Notes: generated by a model from the sequence alone, not told the origin. A DNA stretch of 64,000 nucleotides from Limonium bicolor (GCA_023374045.1 CM041781.1:139306982-139370981), one strand, 5' to 3'. Counted from the stretch's first letter, positions 31,666 through 45,500 are shown. Translations and numbers: made by a program.

Positions 31666-31984
31666 ACACTTGTCTTGTATTGTTTTGTGTAACACTGTGT
31701 TTAAATGTACCTTGTACTTCTACTTGATTGTGTGTACTTCATTACACTACAATGGAAATATTATATGCACTACGTTGCACCATTTGAAATGAAAAGTGAT
31801 TGTGTTCACTACCTTGCTTTACACTGCAAGTATATGTTATGACATTCCAAGTATTTCTGTTGTACTTGATATACACTATGAACTTAGGGATATAGAGACT
31901 TGGGACTTGATCCCTAAAAATTAGATTGAGTTGTGGATATTTAGTGGAACTTGATTCCCCCACAACCTTATACTTTAAATATGA

Positions 31985-32020
31985 GACTTCGGGGCGAAGT
32001 CCTTTTTTAAGGGGGGTAGA
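31985..32020 (+). promoter_or_regulatory. Stem-loop abutting the polypurine tract (B)
   Basis: GACTTCG-GGG-CGAAGTC (31985-32001) is followed by TTTTTTAAGGGGGGTAGA (32003-32020), and the 3' LTR starts at 32022. The tract core is the same as in family A, while the stem is a shorter, altered version. Confidence 0.75.
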
Positions 32021-32021
32021 T

Positions 32022-35000
32022 TGAAATACCCCAAATCTAAATAATATTATTAAATCATTATTTATTGGAATATAATCCAAACATAAATCAGTTCACGTAC
32101 GCATGCAAACCCATGCATGAAAACGTTACGTAAAAATAGTCGTTTCACCATAAACGCTAAAACGCCTTAGAAACATGTGATCAAGCATGACCTTGTATGA
32201 CCTTCTAAAACTCAAACCAAATGGTCATACACTCATTATATGAATATATAAATATATTCCCTAAGCTATATTCAGTCAAATACGCAAAATGCTCGGGAGT
32301 GCTCACGCGCGCCCCTTAAAGCAAGAAAAGCTCGGAGGAGTGCCGAGGTGGCACGAACTCCTATAAAATTAATTCCTAGAGTTCCTAATATCATTATTTA
32401 CCATTCTAAAGATAACCCACGAAGTGGTTCATCAAAATTCAACAAAACCACAGGAGGATTTCTTAGCGCTCCTTTTTGGCCCGGGAGTGTCCCGATGGCC
32501 CGTAAATTATGTCACGGGTTGATATAACCCCATATAACTCAATGTAACATCTTAGTATATGTTTATTTACTATAATAAGTGTTTACAAACACTTGGAACT
32601 CATAAGAACAATTGGTTTCCCAAAATTTCCTTAGAGCACAAAAACACACCTTCGGGTGTCACGAAAATGCGTTTTACGCAATTACCTTGTAGTTTTTGAC
32701 ATGCCACGAATTGGTAATCTTAAATAGGGTTAAAATGACCTTCTAAATAAGTTGGTGTGACTAGTCAACAAGGTGCTCTATAGGGGCCGATTTTAAGGGC
32801 AAAAACTAGTATAAAATTTGCCTTAAAAGTTTATAAAAGGCTTAAAACATAATGACTCATCATCCCATGTGCTATAATACTTAATGGCAAAGAAATGTGT
32901 GACTCATTTGACCAGAGAGCTGTCGAAATTATGCTAGAGAACATGGCCAAGTTGACTAGACAAAAACAAATGCTAAAAGCAAAAAGTAGATTCCTTTTCT
33001 TTTTGCCTTTTGATTTCTTAAGCAAGTAACCTTCCTTGCTTGTTCCTTAGCTCTTCATGGCCGGTTTTTGAGCTCCATTCAGTCCCTAAATTCGTGACTC
33101 TACATGAGGAAGAAGACAACACAAACTTAGAAAAATCAAAAGAAGATACCTTACCTAAATTTCCTTGTCTTCTAGTTCACATTATTTCTTCCACATGCTC
33201 TTGCCTTGTCACACTCCTCATGGCCGGTTTTCAAGCTGGAAAAGAGGTCATTTATTGAGCCAATCAATCATGTAATAAACAAAGGAAAAGTAAAGTCATT
33301 TGACATTAAAAATTGACAAAACAAAATCAAATTCCAATTTGCTTCTTTCATTTACGTGAGCTAGGTCTCATTTCCCTCCTTGCACATTTCCTCCACGGTT
33401 TGGTAAGCTCCCTCCTCTCTCTTCTAGCTTCATCTTCTTCCTTTGAAGCTCTTAAGTCCATTAATGGAGTTTTAACTTCTATCTTCATCTTAAGGTAATT
33501 TCCTAGCATTTCTTGGCAAGTCTTGAAGCAAAACTCTTCCTAGCATAACAAGGTGTGTTCGGCTTCACTTAGTTCTCCAAGGAGATTGTCCAAACCAACA
33601 TTAAACCAAGGAGCATCTCAAGGTAGGTTTTAAAGCTTGAAAATCCTTAAAGCACATTTTTATGTGTAACCAAGTTCTACCTCTTCTAAGTCTCTTTTCT
33701 TCTTCATTTTGATGAAGGAAAACTTGTTCTTCACCTACCTTAGGAGTGCCGAAATTATAAGGAGCAAAGTCTAAGGTAAAGTCTTGTAAAACTACTTCCA
33801 AATCTACTTAAGATCTTTATTCAAGATCTAACTCCTAAACACCTTCACCTCTTGCATAAACCAGAAGAGGAGCACCAAGTTTACCTAGGAGGAAGCTTGG
33901 AGATTCAAGAAGAAGTTCAAGCACTTACCCCTTTGTTAAGAAGTAAGTTTACTAAGTAAATCCTTATATTATAAGCTTTGTTAAGCTTCTAAAAATTGTA
34001 CAAAAATTATGTACACCTCTTAGGTTAATAATACCGAAGCTATATGGTTTTATATGCCAAAAATATAACCTATAACATATAAGGAAAATATTTACCTTAA
34101 GACACATTTTTGTGTCACAAATTTTAGTTATGTTATATATCATTTATGCCGATTATCAAGGGCAAAAGTTTTTATTTTGAGCTTAGAATTATATAAGACA
34201 TTACAATAATTTATACATGAGTTATATACTCCTATGAATTTATTTATAATTATCTAGACATATAAATCCACTTTTATATACTATATGGTCACCAATAAAT
34301 ATGGCCGAATGGTTTATGTGTTAAATGGATTTTAATGAGCTACTTAGGTATATAAATTTATATCATAAAGTTTGGTGAGTTAAGAATATTCTATTAGTGT
34401 CTAAATGACTAATTAATTAAGTTATGTGGGTAAATGTAATTTTTACAAAGTTTAGTGTACTTTAATAAAAACCGAGAGCTAAAGGGTGTTTGGTGTAATT
34501 ATAATATAATATAAGGTTAGGAATTAAGTTTAAGAATTTTAGATAATTTAAACAAGCTTTGAAATAACTTTTTATAAAGTTTTGGGCTATTATGTAATTT
34601 ATAAAAGTTGTTATGAAAGTTTAGAATTTATTAGTGGGCGAATTCATAATTAAGAGAATTATTAGGTTCACTTTCGAAATTTTAAAGGATTAAATATTTA
34701 GACTATAGTTTATAAGTTATTAAGTAACTATTAGAAAGTTTTGGGGTGAAAATGTAATTAATGGAAAGTTCAAGACCAAAGCCGAATTCTTTGGGGTTAG
34801 TTTGGTAATTTAGGAATTTATAAATATATACTCGGCATTTATGGAGAATTAAAATTAAAACTATAGTTTACATGACATTGTGTAAAGTTATAAGATTTTG
34901 TGGTTAGATTGTAATTATAAGAAATAAATTATTAAAGCCGAGAATTTAAGGGGCTAAGTTGTAATTTTTGAGAGTTATAATATTTAAAAGCTATATACCA

Positions 35001-36847
35001 AAATATTAGGGATGGCTTTGCAATTTAGCTAAATAAGAAGTTAAAACTCTATAATATAAAGAGATTAGAATTTAATATAAAGTTTATGAATTTATGTGGT
35101 TGTTTTGTAAATAACCGAAATATAAGAGTAAGAATTTAGATTGAAATAAGTATAGGTCCTACATGGATATTTGGAGGAATTAGAAAGAAAGAATTTTGAT
35201 TAAAGGAATTATGGAATTAAAACTATGGCTTACATGGTTATAAGGAATTGAAAGATAAACAATAAATATTACTTATGGTTAAAAAGGAGAGAATAATAAA
35301 ACTATAAGAATTTTATGTCTATGTATGACATATAAATATAGTTAAGAAATTATAAGTTGTTATGTCACCTAGACAAATAAATAAAACAACAAATGCAATA
35401 AACACATATATGTGCATTAAAGGATGTATAAATAAATCAAAAGGAATAACAAATAAGTTATACATTAAATCATGAGGTAATTAAAAGAAATAAACCTCAC
35501 ATGAAATAACAAATACGAGATTTGTTAAAAGATCCAATAGAATTATATATAAGGGTAACATAAATTAACCCTCTCAGTTAATCCTATTCTAGGACCTTGT
35601 TTGACCAGACGTTGACCGGGAATTTACAAGTACAGTCTACGGTGAACGGTATGGGATTCTTGCAACCTGTTTTCTAACGGATTACACCGGCTTGTGTGCT
35701 ATCTGTTGTTTGAAATAACGACCAAGATAATTAATGTAAAATGTTGTTTTACTCTTGTGCACTGTTGTATTATTTCATGTGCGTGATTGTTGCTGACTAC
35801 AACGTGTATGTCCCACGCATACAAACACTACTATACCAGTGGATTAAATACCTGCGTTTCAGTATACCGAGGACTTGTACTCAAGTCTCTCACTAACTTC
35901 ACTTTATAACAAACGTCATTATCCTAAACGTGATAATTGACAATACACATTGTGTTTTGTTTAATGTCTCTATATGACACTTAACAAATATATACTTCGA
36001 GAATGAGGAGCCCAGTTGGATCTGGCCATGCATGCTACGGGAGTTGTACCTGTCTCAGGTCGTCTCCTACTACGTCGCGACGGAACATTCAGTTGGGAGG
36101 AAGACTTTATTCCTTCCGGGATTCAAATGCCCTTCAGTTCGAGGAAGACTTTATTCCTCTAGTGGGTTCTTATTTCCCACGCCATTCAGTTCAGGGTTTA
36201 ACTACGTTATCTCCTGGGGTTTTTATACCCAACCTTTCTCTATAACGAGGTCACTATACCTCCACTATTTCAGATATTCAGTTATAACGGTCAGTCCCAT
36301 GTGTGGACCGACTATCAGTAAAGAATTTCAGTTCAGCTAACTCGACCTTCTGTGTCTTGTTTATGTGACATTATTGTCCTTGTATGGATACTTGTTATTA
36401 TCAGACTATGCTTGTTTACAGCTTTATAAAAATGAACTGCATGTGTTCGACAAAGTAGTTGGTGTGGCCGGTAGACGATGGGCTGCACGTTTTCCATACC
36501 AGCATTGTTTGCTGACCCTTTGGGGGCACCCCCATTTTTCAGGTACCTGAAGTTGAGGAGATCACCACACTGAGTGTAGGTGGGGTAGACCAAGCTTTGG
36601 GAGTCTACTATTAGTTAATTGTTTTATTTCAGTATTGTACTTTTGGTTTGATTCCTAGTATCTCGGGTTGTATCTGTATTCCAGACCGTGACATTTGAGG
36701 ATTGTATTTGGACTTAGCCTTGTTGGTCACAAGGGTGGCAACGGCATTGTAATACCGCCCGTTGTTGTATTTATTTCCGTTGCAGTTGTATTTTTATTTG
36801 GGAGTGATCGCCGTTCAGTTTATTGGATTTCGGGTTGGGGTATTACA
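32022..36847 (+). repeat. Family B 3' LTR (4826 bp)
   Basis: It starts TGAAATACCCC and ends GGGGTATTACA. Identity with the 5' LTR is uneven: near-identical for about 1.8 kb, clearly diverged at about 33830-35560, close again to 36550, then diverged near 36590-36640. Ordinary ageing would spread differences evenly. The bases after it (TAGGC) belong to a LINE. Confidence 0.9.
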
Positions 36848-37140
36848 TAGGCGGAGATAGCTCGAAGGGAGCGGGAAGTTGGCAACAGACTTATTCCATG
36901 ACACAGTGGTGATTGAAAGTCCAGCAAAAAACACACAAGCGGAGAGGGAGGGAGGTAAAATAATAGATGTAGACGCAGAAGTAATGAGTGTTTAAACCTA
37001 CTAGATGTGTTGGGCTGCAGCGTCCCACGCCCAGAAAAGGCAAGAGCAAGCATACGGGAAAATATACAGAGCTGCATCATGAAAGTACCACGGGGATAAT
37101 AGTGGCAGCTCAAAAATCCGGGGGATGGGATCAAAACAAA
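36848..37140 (+). pseudogene. LINE fragment, upstream of the endonuclease
   Basis: This stretch joins the 3' LTR of family B to the LINE endonuclease. Broken coding sequence is suggested by VVIESPAKNT and DVDAEV (about 36906-36995), wording similar to the end of plant L1 ORF1, but no clear domain can be named. The 5' part of the LINE is missing. Confidence 0.35.
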
Positions 37141-37830
37141 AGGCAATGATAATAAGGAGGGAAATCAAGGTAAGGAGAATAGCAATATTGGGTTTAGTGG
37201 AAACACAGCTCGCTCAAATGACTGCCAATAAAGTCGCACGGTTCTGGGGGGGGGGAGGGCTAGTTTGGCTTGGGATTCAGTTGATACAATAGGGAGGTCT
37301 GGAGGTATTGTAACGCTATGGAATGAGGAGGAGGTTGAAGTGCAAAGGGTTGAGAAGGGTGACAGATGGATCTTGCTGGAAATCAAGGTGCTAGGAGATG
37401 GGTTTACGGGTGCAGTCATGTTCATATATGCCCCATGTGACAGAAGGGGAAGGAAGGAGATGTTTGAAAGTATACGCAGGCAAGAGAGAATTGGGAAGAG
37501 TCATTAGCGGTGCTGGGAGACTTTAACGAAGTACTTACACCAACAGATCGACTGCATGGAGATGGACAACACGATACGGAATCCAGTAACGAATTTAGAC
37601 ACTGGATTAACAACATGGAACTAGTGGAAGTACCTCTAAGAGATGCAAAATATACATGGACAGGGCGGGGAAAGTGTAGTCGAATTGACAGAGTATTTAC
37701 ACAGGATGAATGGTGCGCCAACTATGCTGATATCTATCTTACCACGGGCGACTGGTCTGTTTTAGGCCACATAATGATGATATTATCAATAGGAAGTCTA
37801 CAATGGGACCAAAACCATTTCGAAGCTTAG
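37141..37830 (+). pseudogene. L1-type LINE ORF2 endonuclease domain, broken
   Basis: The apurinic-like endonuclease nicks target DNA to prime copying. Visible parts are AILGLVETQ (about 37180), GRSGGIVTLWN (37295-37325), FIYAPCDRRGR, and after a shift near 37505 LGDFNEVL with the catalytic Asp/Asn, KYTWTGRGKCSRIDRVF, and SVLGHIMM, a decayed form of the S(D)H motif. Two or more frame changes are present. Confidence 0.8.
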
Positions 37831-39284
37831 ACATGTGGTTAGAACATCCGGGTTTTGATAAGATGATAAGCACAGAGTGGGGAAAGCAGCAGTACGGGTC
37901 GACACAACATAGGCTAAAGAAACTCAAAGGCGCATTGAAAGGGTGGAATGAAAATGTGTTCGGTAATATAAATACGAGGGTGAGCATGATGCAGAGTAAA
38001 ATTAGAGAACTTGATGCCAAATGTGAAGAGGGGACATGGTCGGAGGAGCTGGAAAGGGATAGAGAGAAGGTTAAAAGTGAGCAGGTTGTAACCATGCACA
38101 ACCATGAAATTTACTGGAGACAGCTATCCAGCGATAAACAGATAAAAGAGGGAGACAGTAACTCACGATTTTTCCAGCGAAGAGCAACACTGAATCGGAA
38201 GCGTAAACAACTTTCAAGCCTGCTGGGGGGAGGCAGGATGCTGGTAGAACCCAGTGAGATAAAGAACACGTTGTTGCTTACTTTATGGGTATATACAGGC
38301 CAGAGGGGCTGGTAGTTTCACACATCAGACCGCCATCGGTTGTTCACCCGAGAGTATCTGAATGCGATAAGAGATGGTTGGAGGAAATTCCGACACTTGG
38401 AGAAATAAGAAGAGTAGTCTGGGAATGCGAAGGGTCCAAAGCTCCAGGGTATGATGGATTTAACATGAGGGGTTTATTAAGGCCACGTGGCACATCATTG
38501 GGGCGGACTTTGTGAAAGATGTGCGAGAGTTCTTGTCTCTAGTAAGCTAGAGAAAGGGGTAAACACAACATGGGTAACTCTAATCCCCAAGCACGCAGAA
38601 GCGGCTACCCTAGATGAGTATAGGCCAATAAGCATGTTGGGTTGTATTTATAAAGTTGTAGCGAAGACCATGGCAAAACGTCTGGGTAGAGTATTGCCAG
38701 GACTCATTGGTGAAAATCAAACGGCCTTCGTGCGTGGACGTAATATTGGTTGAAAAAACATAAGAAAAAAGGAGTACTCGTGATTGAAAATAGATTTCCG
38801 AAAAGCCTATGACTGTGTCTCTTGGGAATTCCTGTATTCGATGCTTGTGGAATTTGGTTTTGGCCGAAGGTGGATCGAGTGGGTCATGGAGTGCGTAACT
38901 AGTGTGAAAATATCGATTTTGGTCAACGGCTCACCAACAAAACCTTTCGAACCTAGGCGGGGCCTAAGGCAAGGTGACCCCCTCTCCCCACTATTGTTTG
39001 TCATGGTTGTAGAATCGTTAAGTTGGATGTTTCAAAAGGTAATGAGCACGGGGCGGGTTTAATGGCCTAAGAATTGGTAGTGAAGGCGTGATATTATCAC
39101 ATCTACAGTTGGCAGATGATACTATGATTTTTAGTGAACTCAAGCGGGTGGAACTTGTTGAGCTACGCCGGGTGCTGGTATGTTTTGCTAGTATGAGTGG
39201 TTTACAACTAAATATGGAAAAAACATTTGCATACTGTCTCAATGCGTCGAATGAAGAGCAACAAATGGTGGAAGAAGTCCTGGG
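37831..39284 (+). pseudogene. L1-type LINE ORF2 reverse transcriptase, broken and cut by the gap
   Basis: A helical linker (37831-38170) ends in KEGDSNSRFFQRRA, typical of plant L1. The RT then follows: KAPGYDGFN (38440), WVTLIPKHAEAATLDEYRPISMLGCIYKVVAK, NQTAFVRGRNI, IDFRKAYDCVSWEFL, RRGLRQGDPLSPLLF and, after another shift, LQLADDTMIF with the catalytic Asp-Asp. The frame runs into the N gap at 39285, so RNase H, tail and poly(A) are not visible. At least four frame breaks make it non-functional as written. Confidence 0.85.
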
Positions 39285-39784
39285 NNNNNNNNNNNNNNNN
39301 NNNNNNNNNNNNNNNNNNNNNNNNNNNNNNNNNNNNNNNNNNNNNNNNNNNNNNNNNNNNNNNNNNNNNNNNNNNNNNNNNNNNNNNNNNNNNNNNNNNN
39401 NNNNNNNNNNNNNNNNNNNNNNNNNNNNNNNNNNNNNNNNNNNNNNNNNNNNNNNNNNNNNNNNNNNNNNNNNNNNNNNNNNNNNNNNNNNNNNNNNNNN
39501 NNNNNNNNNNNNNNNNNNNNNNNNNNNNNNNNNNNNNNNNNNNNNNNNNNNNNNNNNNNNNNNNNNNNNNNNNNNNNNNNNNNNNNNNNNNNNNNNNNNN
39601 NNNNNNNNNNNNNNNNNNNNNNNNNNNNNNNNNNNNNNNNNNNNNNNNNNNNNNNNNNNNNNNNNNNNNNNNNNNNNNNNNNNNNNNNNNNNNNNNNNNN
39701 NNNNNNNNNNNNNNNNNNNNNNNNNNNNNNNNNNNNNNNNNNNNNNNNNNNNNNNNNNNNNNNNNNNNNNNNNNNNNNNNNNNN
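39285..39784. other. Scaffold gap, 500 N
   Basis: Exactly 500 Ns separate a LINE from the middle of a family A internal region. The round number suggests a gap of unknown true size. The 5' LTR and about 1.55 kb of internal sequence of copy A3 are absent and may lie here. Reading frames spanning it are meaningless. Confidence 0.95.
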
Positions 39785-41159
39785 ATATGTCTTAGGAAGC
39801 TGAAGGAATGAGACATGGTAGCTGGAACGAATACCCAGCTAAGAACATAAGAAGGCGAAGTTTACTGAAAGCACCCATGAGTGCAAGCCAAATGTAATGA
39901 CAAACCTTAGCAACACCCAGGAGCAATCCTTGAGGGGTGTTTGGATCAAACATTGTCGAATGAGACAATGTAACAGAAACTCAAGAGTTGAAATAATTAC
40001 TCGGGTTAAACACCGAAGAGAACCCACTTAACAGTAGGACCCTAAGTTGCCAAAGAGACAACTTGGAAGGAATCGAGATGTGACGACCTTGTTAAACCAT
40101 GTAATGTCGTGCAGAAAAGTAATGTGTGGAAGTAGCCTTTAGTGAGCAGAGCTCGAGGCAGTGGCTTATAAGCCACAAGCAAGACATGTTATGTCAAATT
40201 GAATCAATTGTGGAAGTTTTGTTACACAAGAAAATAAAGCGGAGAACGAACCACTGCTTAAGAGTGGGGATACCTCTCAATATTGTGAAACCGCAGGAGC
40301 GGTAGCTGTGTGAACCAGTTTAAGAAATATATTAAGGATGGACCATGTTATTATTGTGGAAGAACAGCTAGTTTACTAGCATGTAGGTATAACGTGGAGC
40401 ACCGAGCTGAGTAACGCCGGTTTATAACTCAAAGTGAGCAACGCTCAAGGAGCATTCAGTAGTCATCCATGAGGATGATGCAAGTATATGTGTGGAAACT
40501 AATATGACAGTGAATACCATGTAAGTTAGTGTTGTGCAAGGAAAAAGAACACGGTACGCAGAAAGCGACCGTTGTAAGTATGGATTAGGTGATGGTATGA
40601 CAAATAAGCGGAGTGATGCGTTAAATCCAGTAAAGATACAATGGGAAGTGATAACAAATAAACTGGACAGTAAGCCAGTAGCCGGTATTATGAGATAAGA
40701 ATCTCAGTGAAGCACAGTGTGAATTCCTATGGCAATTGCATGAGAGATTTACTGCCAAGAGTTTACGCCTCTGCACTCTGTATGACTGAGTGTTTTGGTA
40801 TTGCGTTTGCACAGTAATGATCGAGTGGGATAGCTAGGATTTGGAAGATGATAATGGTGGAAGGCGAACAAAGAGAATTATAACACTATAAGACTGAAGC
40901 ATATGAAATGCAAGGTCATATCAATGAATGATACAGGTGCAGAATTAAATGTGGAAGTAGGAGAATTGGAGGTGTACAATACAGTATGGATAACGAATGG
41001 ACAGGTCAGAATCGAAACTGGTTAGGAGTTAAGAAAACTCCAATGAGAATTCTTGGTAAAGGAACTAAACCGCTAATATGGTCAAGATCCTTTAACAGAC
41101 CGCGTGGTAGTTAAAACACTTCACGACGGCAGAACATTTGAAGCCAATGTTCAGTGATT

Positions 41160-41195
41160 GATTACGTGGGCGTAATCCCTTTTAAGGGGGGTAGA
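41160..41195 (+). promoter_or_regulatory. Stem-loop and internal polypurine tract (A3)
   Basis: GATTACG-TGGG-CGTAATC (41160-41177) is followed by TTTTAAGGGGGGTAGA (41180-41195), unchanged from copy A1 although the surrounding sequence has diverged. Confidence 0.7.
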
Positions 41196-42545
41196 GCGCA
41201 AAGCCGCTTAGTGTGTTTTACCGTACAAGTGTACGTGAACTATGTTGTGCATAGCACAAAAATAATTGGTTATGATGGTTGGCATGGTTAATAATTGGTT
41301 ATGATGGTTGGTTTGGTTAAATGGTGGTATTTGCGCACAGAAGATGCGAAATACCGTTGTGGTAGGTGAGACTACCTTGTTAATGGTTGTGGGTTAGTAC
41401 AAGTGTTAAGGAGTAAATAAACCCCAATGGTGTGTGTTTGCATAATACCAAATGTGACACGATGTATGTATTTTGATTAAAAATATGTATATATATACAG
41501 TGTGGTGATTTATGAAGGGTATGAAACTGACATGGAACCTAGTAAGAATTAGATTCCCTAGGTAACTTGATTAAAAGAAAATGGATATAATTGATGGACT
41601 GAGTTCTATCCCTTGGAGATGTGATGATTATGATTAGAATGATTGAAAAGATAGAAAAGGGAAATGTGTGTATTATTTGATCCTTGAAAATGAAGTGGGA
41701 GGTGGAACTTGATTTGCATGTGATCAAGGGAAGCCGAACACAAATTGGGGTGGAAGAATAGTTCAACACTGATGCTGATCACATCAGGGTTGGATGACTC
41801 TTGAAGCTCCCTATAAGTGGTCACAAGTAACACCACTAAGAAAGGATGCAAAGAGCATAAGTTGGACTTGGAGTTGTATTGAACTTTCAAAAGGGTTTTC
41901 AATGGTATTTCCAGAACAGTGGATTGATATTTTGAATAAAGGATTCTCTTGTTTACTTAACCTGGTAAAGAATATTTTTTTGTAGTACTTGCTCACGAGC
42001 TGAGGACGTATGAGCCTTTGTCTTCGGACCGGTGACATGAGAAGTACATATGTTAAAACTTAAGTGAATGTTTTGATCTCCCAAAGGAACGGGGACCAGA
42101 AGGTGTCCATCGCGACCGGGTTCTGCGGGGATCACAGTGTATATGTACTCAACATGGGACTCGAGCCCATGAAGAGATGGAAAAGGTATTTCTGGTTGTT
42201 ATACATGCTAAGGCATGTTGTGTGGTGCGAGTAATAAATATTACTTTGACCTTGAGTCTTAATAGGGTTGAGTTCTGAAATGATTATGTTACCTGGGCCT
42301 ATGAGTCCAAAGGTGGTTATGTTACCCAGACCTGAGAGTCTAAGGGTTGTTATGTGAGTACATTACTGTTAAGGTACCCGGACCATTGAGTCCGAGGTAA
42401 TCATGTGAGAATGATATGTTATGGATGGATGTGTATATGTACCCGGACCGTCAAGTCCGAGGTTGTGGTGTAAGGTGTGTTGGTAATGGAAGTTTATCTT
42501 GAAAGTAATTCCCGTATTCTAATCAAATGATGTGTTGGGAAATGT

Positions 42546-42581
42546 GAACTTCGAGGACGAAGTTCTTTTAAGGGGGGTAGA
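42546..42581 (+). promoter_or_regulatory. Stem-loop abutting the polypurine tract (A3)
   Basis: GAACTTCG-AGGA-CGAAGTTC (42546-42565) is followed by TTTTAAGGGGGGTAGA (42566-42581), with the LTR starting at 42583. It is identical to the copy at 817-852. Confidence 0.75.
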
Positions 42582-42582
42582 T

Positions 42583-45500
42583 TGAAATACCCAAACCTTC
42601 ATATGTTGGTTAAATGTTAAACTATGGTATTCAAAGGCTAAAAAGTGCCTTAACAACATCAGTGAACAATTAAGCCAAGCAAAATACAAGGAAACACCTT
42701 AAGGTCAATTTAAGCAAATAATTGCTCTAGACTTGGTTAACCTTGTATAAACCTAAAGGTCATTTCTAGACCTTGGAAATATGTTAATGAACATATTAAA
42801 TCAATTATTGAAGAAAACCAAGCTTGAAAACAAGTTAAAACACAAAATGTGCTTTAAGGAGTCTTAAAGCACATTTTTGGAAAATTGTCTTGTAAATGAG
42901 TTTTGAATGGCTAGGTGTCCATCATTACTCTTAAATAAATATGTGTACTAATTTGTAACACATTTGGAGGTCTAGGTCAATGGGAAATCAAAATTTCACA
43001 TCTATGTGCCTTGTTTTTATGAATAGTGACTTTAATAAGCTAGTTTGTAACATATGTTGTTACAAGTAATTAAATGGGTCAATAAAGACCAAACTATCTC
43101 TAAATAAATGATGGGGGCCGGTTTTATTAAGGTGAGTCACCACCATGTAAAAATCAAATAAGGAAGGAAGGGTAGGAAGGTAAAAAGGAAGAAAGTTACC
43201 TTTTAACATGTAAATATCTTCTAAAAGCAACTCACTTATTTCATTATCTCATTCCCTTCTTCATTTCACACGGTTGCAAGCTCTCTTCAACCTCTCTTCA
43301 TTCTCCATTTACGTTTGCAATAATACACACCAAGACTCCATCTTTGACCACATGTAACTCCTAGCTCCATGGTCCAAATTCAATTTCGAGACCACCGTTC
43401 TTCTAGTTGGAGCAAGCTCTACACTCCTACCTTTTCAAATCTTCAAAAGCCTCATTTTGGTGCCATGGAGATTCACCATTGAAGGAGCTTGAGCTCATTT
43501 TCAACATATTATTGTTCTCCTTTGCTTCTAGGTAAGGAATCTCAAAGGAAAATCAAGTTTCCTCTCTTTTTACATGCCGAAAATTACCTTACCATGGTGT
43601 CTTACCTTGCTTGTTCTAGCTTCATTTGAATCTTCCAAGGGCTTGGTGGAGTCCTCTCTTGATATATATTCAAGCTCTCTTTCCATTCCAAGGTAAAACA
43701 ATCATTTAATACCTTAAGATAATATATGTAACTAGGGTTTACAATGAGATGAAGCTTAAAGCTTGTATACTCATTATTTGTTGTATAATGTTAGAAGTTG
43801 ACAAGCAACTAAGCTTGGCCGATTTTAAGCAAGGAAACAAGGAAGAAGTTGTGTGGAAAAAGAGGTAAAAATACTATCTCAAAGTGGTTTAAAGCCTTAG
43901 GAAATGAGCTTGATTTGCTTAATAAAATACCTAGGAGCCAATGGTAAATGAGCTAGTGAAATGCTCTCAAGAGATTATTAAGGGAATATGTTTTGTTGGG
44001 TGTATTTGCAGGTCAAAGGCAATATATACTTGTGGAAATTCAGTGTTTAAGGTTTAAGCATTTAAGGGCCTAAGTGCCAAGCAATTAAGTTAGCACTATA
44101 TTGTGTTGTGGTGTAATTTGGTGAAGGTTTGTGTGTGATGGTGTCTTGATGGATTTAGGTGATCTTGAATGTTTAAGGGTGAAACTATGAGTTTTGGAAT
44201 GATGATATGCTAAGAGAACCTATGGCGAAAATTTGTAAAATGAATAAGGAGTCTTAAGTGTTTAAGTGAACTTTGGTGAACTAGGAAATGTAAGGGATGG
44301 GTAAATGTTTTGCTAAGGAAGAAAACATGCATTAACGTGTTCTAAGGTGCTACAAGGACTTAGGCATTATCTTGGAAGTTTTAGAAATCTAATGGGTGTT
44401 CTTAGGATGTGTTCAAGTCTTGGAGAAATTGGTTTAAGGTTTAGGTAATGTTGGTAAAATTATAAGAAAATGGGTAACAAGTTGGACACATGTTTTAAGG
44501 TGAATCGAAGTGGTATTTTGGCATTAGAATATACCTAAGATCATATGGTAAGTTTATACAATTAATGGAGGTGGAGAACTAAGGCAAAACACTTGAAAAA
44601 TGCAATTTTAACAATTCTGTAGGTTTGGTCCGGGACCTAGGTTATGGTTCAAGTCCCGGACTATGCATGAAAATAGGCCGAGAGTGCACCACTGGTTTTG
44701 GTCCGGGACTTGGGGTGAGTACAAGGTCCCGGACCACCCTATGAAATACGCCGAAGATTTTAAGTGCTGGTCCGGGACTTAAGGTAAGGACCAAGTCCCG
44801 GACCACTCTAAAATTGTTGTTTAAGGTTGGAAAATGGTGTCTAATGATGGGGATTGATGGATAATGATGTTGTAAGGTTATTAAGGACATGTTTGGTGAG
44901 TTATAATGACAATTTGGTGGGTGGGAAGTTGGAATAAAATGTGAGAGTAAATCAAGTTAAAAATGTTAAGTCATTTAACTAGTTAACGGGGATAACTACG
45001 GTCATTCGACGTTACACAAACATGTTACCCCAATGTTAATGAAAACAACTTTAATGTACCAGTTGTTCGAGAATTGTTCGAGGAACGTAAGTGGACATGG
45101 TGGAGTGGACTCCGGAGACAGGTATGGTTTTCTTGCAACCTGTGTCCTACCGGATTACACCGGCTTGTATGCCAATGTGTTTTTCTGTGTGTTTGCCACC
45201 TTGTAAGATAAAACATGAAATGAGTTTATAGTAATTCATTTATGTGGCGAATCTGGTCACCAATACCGTTTAACCTCAAATAGGTGTTAAACCTTAGCTA
45301 ACCAAATCTAGGTACACATGAGATATCGGTATTCGGAGTTAACGGCCCAAACCTTGGGAACGTTCTAACCACGGCTATGCGTGAGTTAGTTGTGTATGGT
45401 TATTGTTTGTAGGTGTGTGAACCTCCCTTACATGCTTAACACGGTTGTGATACCGAATGGTGTGTGGATGTGATAGGTTCCATAATGGAGCCTTAACTAC

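Larger units (their letters stand above)
20638..36847 (+). mobile_element. Family B: Tekay/Del-type Ty3/gypsy chromovirus carrying an AlkB domain (16.2 kb)
   Basis: The element has two LTRs of 4833 and 4826 bp, an initiator-Met primer site, gag, AlkB-type reading frame, protease, RT, RNase H, integrase with a chromodomain-like tail, a long 3' untranslated part and a polypurine tract. The order and the long LTRs fit the Tekay clade of chromoviruses. All coding parts have indels. The 5 bp flanks do not match (GCTGG on the left, TAGGC on the right), and they lie in two unrelated elements, an Athila on the left and a LINE on the right. The present copy thus looks like a recombination product or a misjoin rather than a simple insertion. 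Confidence 0.85.
39785..42582 (+). mobile_element. Family A internal region, 3' part (copy A3)
   Basis: It corresponds to about 7030-10400 of copy A1, with many substitutions and indels, so it is an older or separate lineage. No coding sequence is recognisable. Conserved islands are at 40731-40832 and 41990-42170. It keeps the stem-loop and internal polypurine tract (41160-41195), the hairpin cluster after it, the row of small stem-loops (about 42290-42470) and the final polypurine tract. Confidence 0.85.

Noticed and set aside
39088..39816. Long open frames of up to 235 codons
   Set aside because: Most of each frame is the 500-N gap; only the LINE RT part before 39285 is real.
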